A stretch of 64,000 nt of DNA, from assembly GCF_005146945.1 (NCBI RefSeq), contig NZ_SWMS01000003.1, forward strand, positions 248,001 to 312,000. Reading direction: 5' to 3'. The stretch comes from Prauserella endophytica. GTDB taxonomy: Bacteria > Actinomycetota > Actinomycetes > Mycobacteriales > Pseudonocardiaceae. Every line of letters starts with the position of its first letter. The stretch's first letter is position 1. A model generated the notes under the pieces. That model saw nothing but the letters and a program-made list of their open reading frames with translations. It was not told where the DNA came from and searched no databases. This document shows, piece by piece, positions 8,958-17,706 of the stretch. The translations under genes were made by a program, and so were the position numbers.

Positions 8958-9884
8958 GTGAGATCACGACTGAGTGCACTGACGACGGCCGGATCCCTGC
9001 TGCTCTCCCTGTTCGGCCTGCCCGCGTTCACCGCGCGCGTGGCCCCGCCCGAACCGTTGATTCCGCGCAACTTCCCCGATCCCGACGTCAGCGTTTTCGG
9101 CGGCACCTACTACGGCTACGCCACGGGCGGAGAGCGGGAACGGGTTCCGTACGCCGTCGCCCGCGACGACGGCGGTGACTGGACCACCCGCGGCGACGCC
9201 CTGCCACAGAAGCCGGCATGGATGGCGCCCGGCGTGGGTGCGTGGGCGCCGGACGTGTTCCAGCGCCCGCAAGGCGACTACCTCATGTACTTCACGGGCG
9301 CCCGCAGCGGCGACAACACCATGTGCCTCGGCGCCGCCGTGGCAGGCACCCCCGACGGACCGTTCACGCCGGTCGGAGACCAGCCGCTGGTCTGCGAGCC
9401 GCGGCTCGGCGGCAACATCGACCCGGCGAGCTTCGTCGACGCCGACGGCAGCCGGTACCTGCTCTACAAGACCAACGCGCACCCGTCGACGATCTGGCTG
9501 CAGCCGGTGGCCGCCGACGGGCTCACGTTCACCGGGCCCCGCGTGGAGCTCCTGCGCGTGGACCGTCCCGACGAGGGCCGGGTCGTGGAAGCGCCGGTGC
9601 TGATCAAGCGGGAGACGCAGTACGTGCTGTTCTACTCCGCCAACCACTTCCAGAGCCCGGCCTACCAGACGCGCTACGCGACATCGCCGTCGTTGACCGG
9701 GCCCTACACCAAGGCGAGGGAGCCGTTGCTCGACAGCCGGTCGACCGGCCTCGAGTCGCCGGGCGGGGCCGACGTGACCGGCGAACACCTCTACTTCCAC
9801 GCCTGGCGGGACGGCGGCAGGGAGGTCCGTGCGATGTACCGCACGGACCTCCTCTGGACCGCCGACACGCCCTACGTGCCCTAG
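8958..9884 (+). CDS. Secreted glycoside hydrolase family 43-like protein
   Basis: The 308-residue protein has a signal peptide (about residues 1-28) and a five-bladed beta-propeller pattern of the GH43 type. The three acidic positions expected for the family can be seen: Asp in NFPDPDVSV (base), Asp in GNIDPASFVD (pKa modulator) and Glu in VVEAPVLIK (acid). GH43 enzymes act on arabinan, xylan or related side chains; the specificity cannot be read here. Start is GTG at 8958. Its TAG overlaps the TAG of the convergent CNNM gene on the other strand. Confidence 0.72.
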   Translation: MRSRLSALTTAGSLLLSLFGLPAFTARVAPPEPLIPRNFPDPDVSVFGGTYYGYATGGERERVPYAVARDDGGDWTTRGDALPQKPAWMAPGVGAWAPDVFQRPQGDYLMYFTGARSGDNTMCLGAAVAGTPDGPFTPVGDQPLVCEPRLGGNIDPASFVDADGSRYLLYKTNAHPSTIWLQPVAADGLTFTGPRVELLRVDRPDEGRVVEAPVLIKRETQYVLFYSANHFQSPAYQTRYATSPSLTGPYTKAREPLLDSRSTGLESPGGADVTGEHLYFHAWRDGGREVRAMYRTDLLWTADTPYVP

Positions 9885-10882
9885 GTGTAGAGGAGCTCGT
9901 CGAGCAGGTCCTGCATCGTGACCAGCCCGACGACGGCGTCGCCTTCCTTGACGAGCGCGAGGTGATCGCGCCGGTCCCGCATCGTCGTCAGCGCCGTGTG
10001 CACCGGCGTGTCGGCGGGCAGGGCCTGCGCGGGCCGCATGAGGCCGGCCGCCGTGGCGCCCTGCGGCTGCGCGAGGGTGTCGCGGACGTGCACGACACCG
10101 AGCGTGCCCTCGCCGTGGACGACCAGGCGCAGGTGCCCGCTCGTGCGCGACGCCTCCTGGATCTCGGCGACGGTCGCGGTGGGCGGCACGGCGGCGACGT
10201 CCTCCCTCGGGGCCATGACGTCACGCACCCGGCGGGATCGCAGGTCGAGCGCGGTCGCCAGCTGCTCGTGCCGCGACGGGTCCAGCGCGCCCGCCTCGGC
10301 CGAGTGGTCCACCAGTTGGCGGAGGTCGTCGGGCGTACGTCCCGTGTTGACCTCGTCGACCGCCTCCACGCCCACGCGGTGCAGGCACCAGTTGGCGACG
10401 CCGTTGAGGGCCAACAGCAGCGGCCGGGTGAACCACATGAACACCCGCATCGGAATCGCCAGCATGGTCGCCGAACGCTCCGGATGCGCGATGGCCCACG
10501 ATTTCGGCGCCATCTCGCCCACCACGAGGTGCAGGAACGTGACCACCACGAGCGACAGCACGAACGCCACCACGTCCGCCGTCGCCGTGGGTACGCCCCA
10601 GCCCTGCATGACCGGAGTGAGCATGTGGTGCACGGCGGGCTTCGCGACCGCACCCAGCGCGAGCGTGCACAGCGTGATGCCCAGCTGCGAGCCCGCCAGC
10701 AGCAGCGAGAGCTCCCTGGCACTGGCCAGTGCGGCCCGCGCCGAGGCGCTGGACTCCGCGGCGTCCTCCAGCCGGTAACGCCGGGCGGCGACGAGCGCGA
10801 ACTCGACCGCGACGAAGAACGCGCTCAGCGCGATGATCGCGGCGGCGATCGCCATGGCGAGCCATGGACTCAGGTCGCTCAC
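9881..10882 (-). CDS. CNNM/DUF21 membrane protein with CBS pair, lacking CorC domain
   Basis: Residues 1-190 form the CNNM (DUF21) transmembrane module, with hydrophobic helices at the start and the conserved VGEMAPKSWAIAHPE motif. Two CBS motifs follow (about 210-330), with RDVMAPRED at the junction. It stops there, without the C-terminal CorC_HlyC domain present in its neighbour. Proteins of this class are linked to Mg2+/cation efflux or corrinoid-like transport; I do not assign a substrate. It overlaps the upstream paralogue by ATGA, so the pair is cotranslated and may form a heteromer, as in many actinomycetes. Confidence 0.82.
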   Translation of the reverse strand: MSDLSPWLAMAIAAAIIALSAFFVAVEFALVAARRYRLEDAAESSASARAALASARELSLLLAGSQLGITLCTLALGAVAKPAVHHMLTPVMQGWGVPTATADVVAFVLSLVVVTFLHLVVGEMAPKSWAIAHPERSATMLAIPMRVFMWFTRPLLLALNGVANWCLHRVGVEAVDEVNTGRTPDDLRQLVDHSAEAGALDPSRHEQLATALDLRSRRVRDVMAPREDVAAVPPTATVAEIQEASRTSGHLRLVVHGEGTLGVVHVRDTLAQPQGATAAGLMRPAQALPADTPVHTALTTMRDRRDHLALVKEGDAVVGLVTMQDLLDELLYT

Positions 10883-12249
10883 CGGTCCACCTCCTCGGAG
10901 GTCCGGCCGCGTTCCTCGATCCGGAGCCGCACGCTCGCGGGAACGTGCCGGTCCACGTCGCCGACAGTGATGTTCAGCAGCCGCCGCGGCTCGTCGTCGG
11001 CGGCGCCGGGGCGGCGCGGGAGTGCGACCGTGACGCTGTCGCCCGGCCCCGGCAGTGTGCCGAGCTCGGTGATCACCAGGCCACCGATCGTCTCGTAGTC
11101 GCCCTCCGGGAGGTCGTGCCCGAGCAGGCGTTCGACCTCGTCGATGTGCACGCTGCCCGCGAGCAGCCAGCCGCCGTCGTCCAGCCGGGTCGCCACGTCG
11201 CCCGCCGGATCGTGTTCGTCGGCGATCTCCCCGACGAGTTCCTCGGCGACGTCCTCCACGGTGATCACGCCGGCCAGGCCGCCGTACTCGTCGACGACAC
11301 AGGCGAGCTGCTCACCGGCCTCGCGCAGCTGCGCGAGCACCTGTCGCAGCGGCAGCGACGAGGGCACCATCACCGCGTCGCGCGCGATGTCGGTGACCCG
11401 GCGGGTGTCGCGGTCGGCCGGCGAGAGCGAAAGGACGTCGCGCAGGCAGACGATGCCCCGCACGTCGTCGACGCCGTCGCCGAGCACCGGGTAGCGGGAG
11501 TGTCCCGATGCCATGAGCGTCACCACGTCGGAGACCGTCGCCGTGCCCGGCACCGTCGCGACGCGGGGACGCGGGATCATCGCGTGCTCGGCCGTGCGCT
11601 CGTGGAGGTCGAGCACGCGGTCGAGCAAAGTGGACAGCTCGGCGGGCAGGTCACCGCTGCGCCGGGACTCGTCGACGATGCGCTCGAGGTCGTGTGGCGT
11701 CGCGGCGTGCTCGACGTCGTGCACCGGTTCGATGCGCACCGCCTTGAGCAGCAGGTTCGACGCGTGGTCGAACAGCTTGATCAGCCAGCCGAACGCCGCG
11801 AGGTAGACGTTGGTCGACCACCCGAGCCAGCGTGAGACGGGCTCCGGCCGCGCGATCGCCAGGTTCTTCGGGAACAGCTCCCCGAAGACCATCTGCACCA
11901 CGGTGGAGAACAGCAGGGCGAACGCGATACCGATCGCCACGCCTGCCGACTTGGAGAGGCCGGCGCCGCCGAGCAGCTCGCCGACACCGGTGCCGATCAG
12001 CGGCTCGGCGACGTAACCGACGAGCAGACCGGTGACGGTGATGCCCAGCTGGGCACCGGAGAGCATGAACGACGTGCGCCTGGTGATGGTCAGGGCGCGT
12101 GCGGCGCCGGTGTCACCGTCTGCGGCGCGGGCCTTGAGGCGGGAACGGTCCACGGCCATGTAGGCGAACTCCTGCGCGACGAAGTAGCCCGTCGCGGCTG
12201 TGAGCAGGAGAACCACGAGCATGCCGAGGAGAATGTCGACAATGATCAT
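10879..12249 (-). CDS. CNNM/CBS/CorC-type membrane protein
   Basis: This 456-residue protein has the full CNNM layout. There is a DUF21 membrane domain (1-200) with FGELFPKNLAIARPE, two CBS domains (about 215-345), an acidic VVDEYGGLAGVITVEDVAEELVG-type end of the CBS pair, and a C-terminal CorC_HlyC domain (about 360-440). Related proteins affect Mg2+ or Co2+ efflux and are often called hemolysin-like for historical reasons. Start is the ATG at 12249. It is the first gene of a two-gene unit with the shorter paralogue downstream. Confidence 0.84.
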   Translation of the reverse strand: MIIVDILLGMLVVLLLTAATGYFVAQEFAYMAVDRSRLKARAADGDTGAARALTITRRTSFMLSGAQLGITVTGLLVGYVAEPLIGTGVGELLGGAGLSKSAGVAIGIAFALLFSTVVQMVFGELFPKNLAIARPEPVSRWLGWSTNVYLAAFGWLIKLFDHASNLLLKAVRIEPVHDVEHAATPHDLERIVDESRRSGDLPAELSTLLDRVLDLHERTAEHAMIPRPRVATVPGTATVSDVVTLMASGHSRYPVLGDGVDDVRGIVCLRDVLSLSPADRDTRRVTDIARDAVMVPSSLPLRQVLAQLREAGEQLACVVDEYGGLAGVITVEDVAEELVGEIADEHDPAGDVATRLDDGGWLLAGSVHIDEVERLLGHDLPEGDYETIGGLVITELGTLPGPGDSVTVALPRRPGAADDEPRRLLNITVGDVDRHVPASVRLRIEERGRTSEEVDR

Positions 12250-12412
12250 CGCGTCGGCACCAGCTCATCGAGCTCGGCGGCGACGCGGACGGTACTTCGG
12301 GAGGGGTCCATTGTCCTCTCGTCAGGGTCAGCCGGAATTGTCCGCTATCCATAGCACGACCGGACCCGTTGCGAAAGTTCCAACACACCGCCGCGTGTGA
12401 CGCAGATCAACT

Positions 12413-12491
12413 CGTGGCGAGTCGTGCACTCCCGGCGGCGAGTTGTGCGTTCCCGCGCCGACCGGCGAACCGGAACGCACGACTCGCGGGC
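12413..12491. repeat. 21-bp repeat array 3 (inverted arrangement) at desaturase 3' end
   Basis: Two 21-bp units read on the minus strand (12413-12433 and 12434-12454) and one on the plus strand (12471-12491), all with the core GARYGNNCRACTCG; a partial plus unit lies just left at about 12399-12418. The last plus unit ends one base before the desaturase stop codon (12495-12493). The opposed units can pair into a hairpin, so this copy could also end transcription. The rest of 12250-12412, upstream of the CNNM gene, shows nothing recognisable beyond a likely promoter region. Confidence 0.7.
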
Positions 12492-12492
12492 G

Positions 12493-13509
12493 TCAGCGCA
12501 GTGGGGCGCCGACGTGGTGGAGGTGACGCAGTGCCTCTCGGTACGAGCTGAGCAGCCCGGTCTCGTGGTAGGGCACCCCGATCTCGGCGCAGTAGTCGCG
12601 CACGATGGGCTGCGCGCGGCGCAGGTGCGGCGAGGGCATGTTCGGGAACAGGTGGTGCTCGATCTGGTAGTTGAGCCCGCCCAGCGCGACGTCGATGAAG
12701 CGGCTACCCCGCACGTTGCGCGAGGTGAGCACCTGCCGGCGCAGGAAGTCGGGCCGCTCGTCGCCGCTGAGCGTCGGCATGCCCTTGTGGTTCGGCGCGA
12801 AGATCGATCCCATGTAGAGGCCCCAGAGTCCCTGGTGGACGGCGATGAACACGAGCGCCTTGCCGGGGGAGAGCACGAGGAACACGGCCGCCAGGTACGC
12901 CACGACGTGGGTGGTCAGCAGCAGGGCCTCCAGGCCGCGCCGCTTGAGCCCTGGGGAGAGCACCGCGCGGAACCCGGACACGTGCAGGTTCAGGCCCTCC
13001 AGTGTGAGCAACGGGAAGAACAGCGCCGCCTGCCTGCGTCCGATGAACCGCGCCAGGCCCGAGCTGTGCCGCGCCTGCCGCTGCGACCACACGAGGATGT
13101 CGGGTGCGACGTCGGGGTCAAGCTCCTCGTGGTTCGGGTTCGCGTGGTGACGGGTGTGCTTGTCCATCCACCAGCCGTAGCTGAGGCCGATGCCGAGGTT
13201 GCCCACCAGCAGGCCGAGCGCCTCCGTCGGCTTGCGGCGCCGGAACACCTGACGGTGAGCGAGGTCATGTGCCAGCAGCGCGATCTGTCCGAAGAGGACG
13301 GCCAGGAACGCCGCCACCGCCAGCTGCCACCACGAGTCGCCGAGCAGGAAGAAGGCCAGCCAGGCCGCCGCGGACAGCACGCCCACGATGGCGAACCTGG
13401 CGACGTAGTAGGCGGGACGCCGCCGGAGCAGCCCGGCTTCGGAGATCCGCCGGGACAGCTGGGAGTAATCGCTGCCGCGAACGGGCGGCGCGAGGTCGTC
13501 GATAGTCAT
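12493..13509 (-). CDS. Membrane fatty acid desaturase (acyl-CoA/acyl-lipid type)
   Basis: The 338-residue integral membrane protein has the three His boxes of di-iron desaturases: HDLAH at 81-85, HTRHH at 118-122 and QIEHH near 295. Four long hydrophobic stretches separate them. It resembles the actinobacterial DesA3/linoleoyl-CoA desaturase-like group, which introduces a double bond into stearoyl chains using an external electron donor. No oxidoreductase partner gene is adjacent. Start ATG is at 13509. An array of 21-bp repeats directly follows the stop. Confidence 0.85.
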   Translation of the reverse strand: MTIDDLAPPVRGSDYSQLSRRISEAGLLRRRPAYYVARFAIVGVLSAAAWLAFFLLGDSWWQLAVAAFLAVLFGQIALLAHDLAHRQVFRRRKPTEALGLLVGNLGIGLSYGWWMDKHTRHHANPNHEELDPDVAPDILVWSQRQARHSSGLARFIGRRQAALFFPLLTLEGLNLHVSGFRAVLSPGLKRRGLEALLLTTHVVAYLAAVFLVLSPGKALVFIAVHQGLWGLYMGSIFAPNHKGMPTLSGDERPDFLRRQVLTSRNVRGSRFIDVALGGLNYQIEHHLFPNMPSPHLRRAQPIVRDYCAEIGVPYHETGLLSSYREALRHLHHVGAPLR

Positions 13510-13556
13510 CTACTCGAGTCTAGACGCGGCGCGCCCACGCGGTAAGCCCGCCGACA

Positions 13557-13572
13557 CCCGCATGCGTGCGGG
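13557..13572 (-). terminator. Possible weak terminator after TetR gene
   Basis: CCCGCA (13557-13562) and TGCGGG (13567-13572) form a 6-bp stem with a four-base loop, nine bases past the TetR stop on the minus strand. No T-tract follows, so this is a weak call. Confidence 0.3.
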
Positions 13573-13580
13573 GGTTTGCC

Positions 13581-14168
13581 CTACCGCCGACCGGGTTTCG
13601 GCAGCCCGTCGACCACGCGGTCGACGACCCGGCGGAGGAACGCGTCGGACACCGCCTCGCCCGTGACCAGCACGCGGAAGTACGGCGGTCCGAGCACGGC
13701 CTCGATCACCTCCCGCGGATCGGTCCCGGTGATCTCGCCGCGCGCGACGGCCCGTTCGACCACCGTGCCGTCGACGCCGAGCCGTTCCGACCAGAAGGCG
13801 GTGCCGGCGCGTGCGACCGCGGGGTCGTGCGGTGCGAGCGCCACCGCGGCACGGACCAGCGCTCCCACCTCGGGAGTGCGCAGGTTCGCGATGGCGGCGC
13901 GGGCCAGGTCGAACAGGTCGGCGCGCAGCGAGCCGTGATCGGGGATGGGCACGTGCGTCTGGGCCCGCTCGCGGATCGCGTCGAGGAGCAGCGTCTCGCG
14001 GGTGCCCCAGCGGCGGTACACGGTGGTCTTGTGCACGCCCGCCCTGCGGGCGACGCCGTCGAGGGTCAGCCCGTGGTAGCCGGCGTCGACGAGCTCGGCC
14101 AACGCGGCACCCAGCACGGCGGCCCTGACCTTCGCGCTGCGCCCGCCCGGGCGTGGTGCTCCCGCCAT
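13581..14168 (-). CDS. TetR-family transcriptional regulator
   Basis: The 195-residue protein has an N-terminal TetR helix-turn-helix at about residues 17-62 (LTLDGVARRAGVHKTTVYRRW) and a longer all-helical ligand domain of the TetR_C_11-like sort. ATG 14168 starts it; in-frame upstream sequence belongs to the divergent promoter. It is transcribed away from an SDR gene 96 bp distant, and the gap contains two inverted repeats, so it most likely represses that SDR and itself. The inducer is unknown. Confidence 0.85.
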   Translation of the reverse strand: MAGAPRPGGRSAKVRAAVLGAALAELVDAGYHGLTLDGVARRAGVHKTTVYRRWGTRETLLLDAIRERAQTHVPIPDHGSLRADLFDLARAAIANLRTPEVGALVRAAVALAPHDPAVARAGTAFWSERLGVDGTVVERAVARGEITGTDPREVIEAVLGPPYFRVLVTGEAVSDAFLRRVVDRVVDGLPKPGRR

Positions 14169-14184
14169 GACCGCGAAGCTTAAC

Positions 14185-14251
14185 GCAACACTTCGTTGCA
14201 CCAGGGCCCGGACTTCCGGTAGAGCTAAAAGCGACACCAAGTTGCTTTTAG
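14185..14251. promoter_or_regulatory. Divergent TetR/SDR promoter region with two palindromes
   Basis: GCAAC-N5-GTTGC at 14185-14199 lies close to the TetR start. A 27-bp palindrome, CTAAAAGC-N11-GCTTTTAG with inner near-matching arms GCGAC/GTTGC, lies at 14225-14251 before the SDR. Both share the GCAAC/GTTGC half-site, which suits binding by the adjacent TetR protein. The region is AT-rich against its surroundings. The SDR ribosome site GCGAGGAG directly follows. Confidence 0.6.
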
Positions 14252-14264
14252 CGAGGAGATCGAC

Positions 14265-15167
14265 ATGGCGCACGAACACAGCAGGCGCGCGGTTCTGGGC
14301 GGGGTCGCGGGCGTGGGAGCGGTCGCGGGGCTGACGGCGCTGGCACCGTCGGCGGCGGCCCAGCCGAGTCCTGCCCGCCCGTTCGAGGGCAAGATCGTGC
14401 AGATCACCGGCGCCACGTCGGGAATCGGGGAGGCAACCGCGAGAGCCTTCGCGGCAGCCGGCGCGAAGGTCGCCTTCTGCGGCAGACGCAGGCAGCTCGG
14501 CCGCGAGGTGGAGCGCACGATCCGCGAGGCCGGCGGCGAGGCGACCTACCTGCACGCCGACGTCCGCGACCCCAGGTCCGTCCAGCGGTTCGTCGACGGC
14601 GCGGTCCGGCGCTACGGCGGGCTCGACATCGCCTTCGCCAACGCGGGCATCCAGTACGCGGCACGGCTGCACGAGACGACGCTCGAGCAGTGGGACGACC
14701 TGATGGCCACCAACGCCCGCGGCGTCTTCCTGGCGATGAAATACCAGATTCCACACCTGATCGACGCGGGAGGCGGGCAGATCATCGTCAACTCGTCGGT
14801 CGGCGCCGTCGTTGGCCGCCCCGAGCTTTCGCTCTACCAGGCGAGCAAGCAGGCGATCCAGGCGCTCGTGCGGTCGGCGGCGCTCGAGTACGGCGAGCAG
14901 GGCATCCGCGTCAACGCGATCCTGCCCGGCATCACCGACACCCCCATGATCCGCCCGCCGGAACTCGACGACCCGACGTGGGAGCGGGCGAAGGCCGCGC
15001 TCGGACAGCTCAACGTCGACGGGCTCAAGACCGTTGCCTCCGCCGACCAGATCGCGCAGGCCGTGCTGGCGATGGCGGCGCCCGGGTTCGGCTACCTCAC
15101 CGGCGTCTCGGTCCCCGTCGACGGCGGCGTCGCGGCGGGACGGCGGATGCTCTTGCCGGAGCGTTGA
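14265..15167 (+). CDS. SDR oxidoreductase with twin-arginine-like leader
   Basis: The 300-residue protein begins with SRRAVLGG and an Ala-rich hydrophobic stretch, a Tat-like signal (about 1-32), followed by a classical short-chain dehydrogenase. TGATSGIG (48-55) binds NAD(P), NAG is at about 127-129, and the catalytic Ser and YxxxK are in the segment from SSVGAV to YQASK. C-terminal GYLTGVSVPVDGG is typical. Export of an SDR with cofactor would need Tat, which is consistent. It is under probable control of the divergent TetR. Substrate unknown. Confidence 0.82.
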   Translation: MAHEHSRRAVLGGVAGVGAVAGLTALAPSAAAQPSPARPFEGKIVQITGATSGIGEATARAFAAAGAKVAFCGRRRQLGREVERTIREAGGEATYLHADVRDPRSVQRFVDGAVRRYGGLDIAFANAGIQYAARLHETTLEQWDDLMATNARGVFLAMKYQIPHLIDAGGGQIIVNSSVGAVVGRPELSLYQASKQAIQALVRSAALEYGEQGIRVNAILPGITDTPMIRPPELDDPTWERAKAALGQLNVDGLKTVASADQIAQAVLAMAAPGFGYLTGVSVPVDGGVAAGRRMLLPER

Positions 15168-15170
15168 GCC

Positions 15171-15232
15171 AGGCCGTGTCCGACGATCCTCTGCCGTGCG
15201 AGCGGGGAGCAGCGTGGTGCCTCAGGCGGCGG
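15171..15232. repeat. Diverged repeat, copy 1, after an SDR stop codon
   Basis: AGGCCGTGTCCGACGAT followed by a segment ending AGCAGCGTGG resembles the sequence at 24043-24116, which begins AGGCCGTGTCCGATGAT and also has CAGCGTGG. Both copies follow a plus-strand stop within five bases. Copy 1 lacks a 13-base insert and the perfect stem seen in copy 2. The rest of 15168-15277 shows nothing else. Confidence 0.5.
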
Positions 15233-15277
15233 AAGGCCATCGCGGGCGGAGGAGTACTCGAGCCCGCGGCCAGCGGG

Positions 15278-17563
15278 TCAACCGGCGATCGGCGGCGGCA
15301 ACAGCGTGCGCACGGGCGGCGGAGTGCCGTCGTAGCGCTCCACCTGGACCCGGGCGTGCTGGCCGGCGCAGCCCTGTGCCAGCCGCGACGTGGGCACGTC
15401 CTCGGTGAGCACGTTCGGGTTTCCGTGCACGCACAGCGAGCCGCCGGGCTGAGCGGGGTCGTCGAACGGATCGAACCACGCGCCCGTGGCGAGCACCGCG
15501 ACCCCGCGTCGCAGGGCACCGGTGAGCCGCGCACCGGCCAGGCACGCACCCCGGCCGTTGAACACCCGTACGACGTCGCCGTCCGCGATGCCGCGCTCCG
15601 CGGCGTCGTCGGGATGCAGCTCGATCGGCTCCCGGCCCCGCACCTTGGCCGCCTGGCTCGTCGCGCCGACGTCGCCCTGCCCGTGCAGCCGGGTGCTGGG
15701 CTGGTTGGCGATCAGCCACAATGGATGTTCCACATCGGACTCCGGCTCCAGCCACACGGGATGTCCGGGGCAGTCCGCGTAACCGAAGGCGGCCACTGTG
15801 GACGAGAACAGCTCGATGCGGCCGCTCGGCGTGTGCAACGGTCGCCGCCGGGGATCCGCGCGGAAGGCAGCGAAGGGCGTCGGCTGCTCGCCCGCGCTTG
15901 GCAGCCGCCACTCACCCTCGGCCCAGAACCGGTCGAACGGCGGCGCGTCGTGCCCACGCTCGGCGAGCCGGCCGCGCCACTCGTCGTAGAGGTGGACGAG
16001 CCACTCGCGGGCGGTCCTGCCCTCGGTGAACCGCTCGCCCTTACCGAGTCGTTCCGCGATCCCGGCGAGGATCGTGTAGTCGTCACGCGCCTCACCGACC
16101 GGGTTCAGCACCCGGTGCATGGCGATCAGGTGGGTGTCGCGGCGGCCGGAGCCCAGGTCCTCTCGCTCGAGTGGTGTGGTGGCAGGCAGGACGATGTCGG
16201 CGTGGCGGGCCGTGGCCGTCCAATGCGGCTCGTGCACCACGATCGTGTCCGGCCTGGCGAACGCGCGCCGAAGCCGGTTGAGGTCCTGGTGGTGGTGGAA
16301 CGGGTTGCCACCGGCCCAGTAGACGAGCCGGATGTCGGGATAGCGGTACGTGCCGCCGTTGTAGTCGTAGCCGTCGCCTGGCCGCAGCAGCATGTCCGCG
16401 ATGCGGGCGACCGGGATGAACGTCCGCACGGGGTTGTGGCCCTGGGGCAGCGTCGGCAACGGCAGCAGCGGGCCGTCGTCGCCGATGTCGCCGATCGAAC
16501 CGTAGCCGTGCCCGAACCCGCCGCCGGGAAGGCCGATCTGGCCCAGCATGGCCGCGAGCAGCAGCCCCGCCCACACCGGTTGCTCACCGTGCCGCGTGCG
16601 CTGCAGCGACCACGACACCGTGACGAGCGTGCGGCTCTCTGCCATCCGCCTGGCGAGCGCGCGGATGTCCTGCGAAGCGATGCCGCACCGCGCCGCCGCC
16701 CACTCGGCGTCTTTCACGGTGCCGTCGGCGCCGAGGAGGTAGTCGGCGACCGTGTCGAACCCGGTGCAGTAGCGGTCGAGGAACGCGGTGTCGTGCCGGT
16801 TCTCGGTGAGCAGCGTGTGCGCCAGGCCGAGCATGAGCGCGACGTCGGACGCGGGCGCGATCGGGTACCAGCGGGCCCGCGGTGTTTTCGGCACGTCGTC
16901 GGCGAGCGGGCTGACCACGGCCAGCTCCACTCCGGACTCGCCGATCGTGCTCAGCGCCGTAGCCGTGGGGTGCTCGGTGTTGCCGCCCGGCGTCACCGAG
17001 ACGTTCTTGAGCGGCAGTCCGCCGAAGGCCACGACCAGATCCGTGTGAGCCGCGATCGTGCCCCACGTGTCCGCGCGGTACAGCAGCGTGCCCGCGTCGC
17101 CGACGAGGTGGGGCAGCAGTACCGCCGACGTGCCGTGGCTGTAGGTGTTGCGCGAGGCCGTGTAGCCGCCGAGGACGTTGAGCAGGCGGTGCAGCTGGCT
17201 CTGCGTGTGGTGGAAGCGGCCCGCGCTGCCCCAGCCGTAGGAACCGCCGAAGATCGCCTCGTTGCCGTGGGCGCGGCGCACCCGGTCCAGCTCGGCGGCC
17301 ACGAGATCAGCGGCCGCGTCCCAGGACACCTCGACGAACTCCTCCGCACCCCGGTGCTCGGTGGGTCCCGGCCCGTGCTCGAGCCAGCCGCGGCGGATCG
17401 ACGGCCTGCGCACCCGCGTGGCGTGCCGGACGCTGTCCGCGACGTTGCCCAGTAACGCGGAAGGCCGGCGGTCCAGCGGATGCGGGGCGACCTCCAGCTC
17501 GCCGGTCTCGGTGGTCCGCGCGCGGAACGCTCCCCAGTGTGACGTGGTGGGCGACCAGCTCAT
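15278..17563 (-). CDS. Molybdopterin oxidoreductase, BisC/DMSO reductase family
   Basis: The 761-residue protein is a type III Mo-bisMGD enzyme like biotin or methionine sulfoxide reductase and TMAO/DMSO reductase. It lacks the N-terminal Fe-S Cys motif, and has YSHG at 141-144 where DMSO reductase carries its Mo-ligand serine (here Ser142). YWAGGNPFHHHQDLNRL and the C-terminal molydopterin dinucleotide-binding domain (from about residue 640) fit. No Tat signal is present, so it is probably cytoplasmic like BisC. Start ATG 17563 overlaps the stop of a 48-codon ORF (ATGA). Confidence 0.85.
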   Translation of the reverse strand: MSWSPTTSHWGAFRARTTETGELEVAPHPLDRRPSALLGNVADSVRHATRVRRPSIRRGWLEHGPGPTEHRGAEEFVEVSWDAAADLVAAELDRVRRAHGNEAIFGGSYGWGSAGRFHHTQSQLHRLLNVLGGYTASRNTYSHGTSAVLLPHLVGDAGTLLYRADTWGTIAAHTDLVVAFGGLPLKNVSVTPGGNTEHPTATALSTIGESGVELAVVSPLADDVPKTPRARWYPIAPASDVALMLGLAHTLLTENRHDTAFLDRYCTGFDTVADYLLGADGTVKDAEWAAARCGIASQDIRALARRMAESRTLVTVSWSLQRTRHGEQPVWAGLLLAAMLGQIGLPGGGFGHGYGSIGDIGDDGPLLPLPTLPQGHNPVRTFIPVARIADMLLRPGDGYDYNGGTYRYPDIRLVYWAGGNPFHHHQDLNRLRRAFARPDTIVVHEPHWTATARHADIVLPATTPLEREDLGSGRRDTHLIAMHRVLNPVGEARDDYTILAGIAERLGKGERFTEGRTAREWLVHLYDEWRGRLAERGHDAPPFDRFWAEGEWRLPSAGEQPTPFAAFRADPRRRPLHTPSGRIELFSSTVAAFGYADCPGHPVWLEPESDVEHPLWLIANQPSTRLHGQGDVGATSQAAKVRGREPIELHPDDAAERGIADGDVVRVFNGRGACLAGARLTGALRRGVAVLATGAWFDPFDDPAQPGGSLCVHGNPNVLTEDVPTSRLAQGCAGQHARVQVERYDGTPPPVRTLLPPPIAG

Positions 17564-17706
17564 GCCGTGTCCGAGAGGGTCCGGTCGGCGGCGTAGGCGA
17601 GTGCCTGCGCGGCGTGCCCAGGGTCGGCGAGGTAGCAGCCCGTCATGGTGTCGTCGCGCAGCCGTTCCAGCGAGTGCCGCGCCGCCGTGCCGGTGGTGCC
17701 CGCCAT
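17560..17706 (-). CDS. Small unknown protein coupled to BisC-like gene
   Basis: A 48-codon frame, MAGTTGTAARHSLERLRDD..., ends in a four-base ATGA overlap with the molybdoenzyme start. I do not recognise a family. It is weakly amphipathic, with one Cys, and has no signal or membrane segment. The overlap suggests real translation, either as a small partner or as a leader that couples ribosomes into the next gene. Chance is possible at this GC content. Confidence 0.4.
   Translation of the reverse strand: MAGTTGTAARHSLERLRDDTMTGCYLADPGHAAQALAYAADRTLSDTA

Noticed and set aside
14690-17455. Very long plus-strand open frame across the SDR and BisC genes
   Set aside because: It is the shadow of the GC-rich genes in other frames, with Arg/Ala/Gly-rich composition, no domain and no ribosome site.
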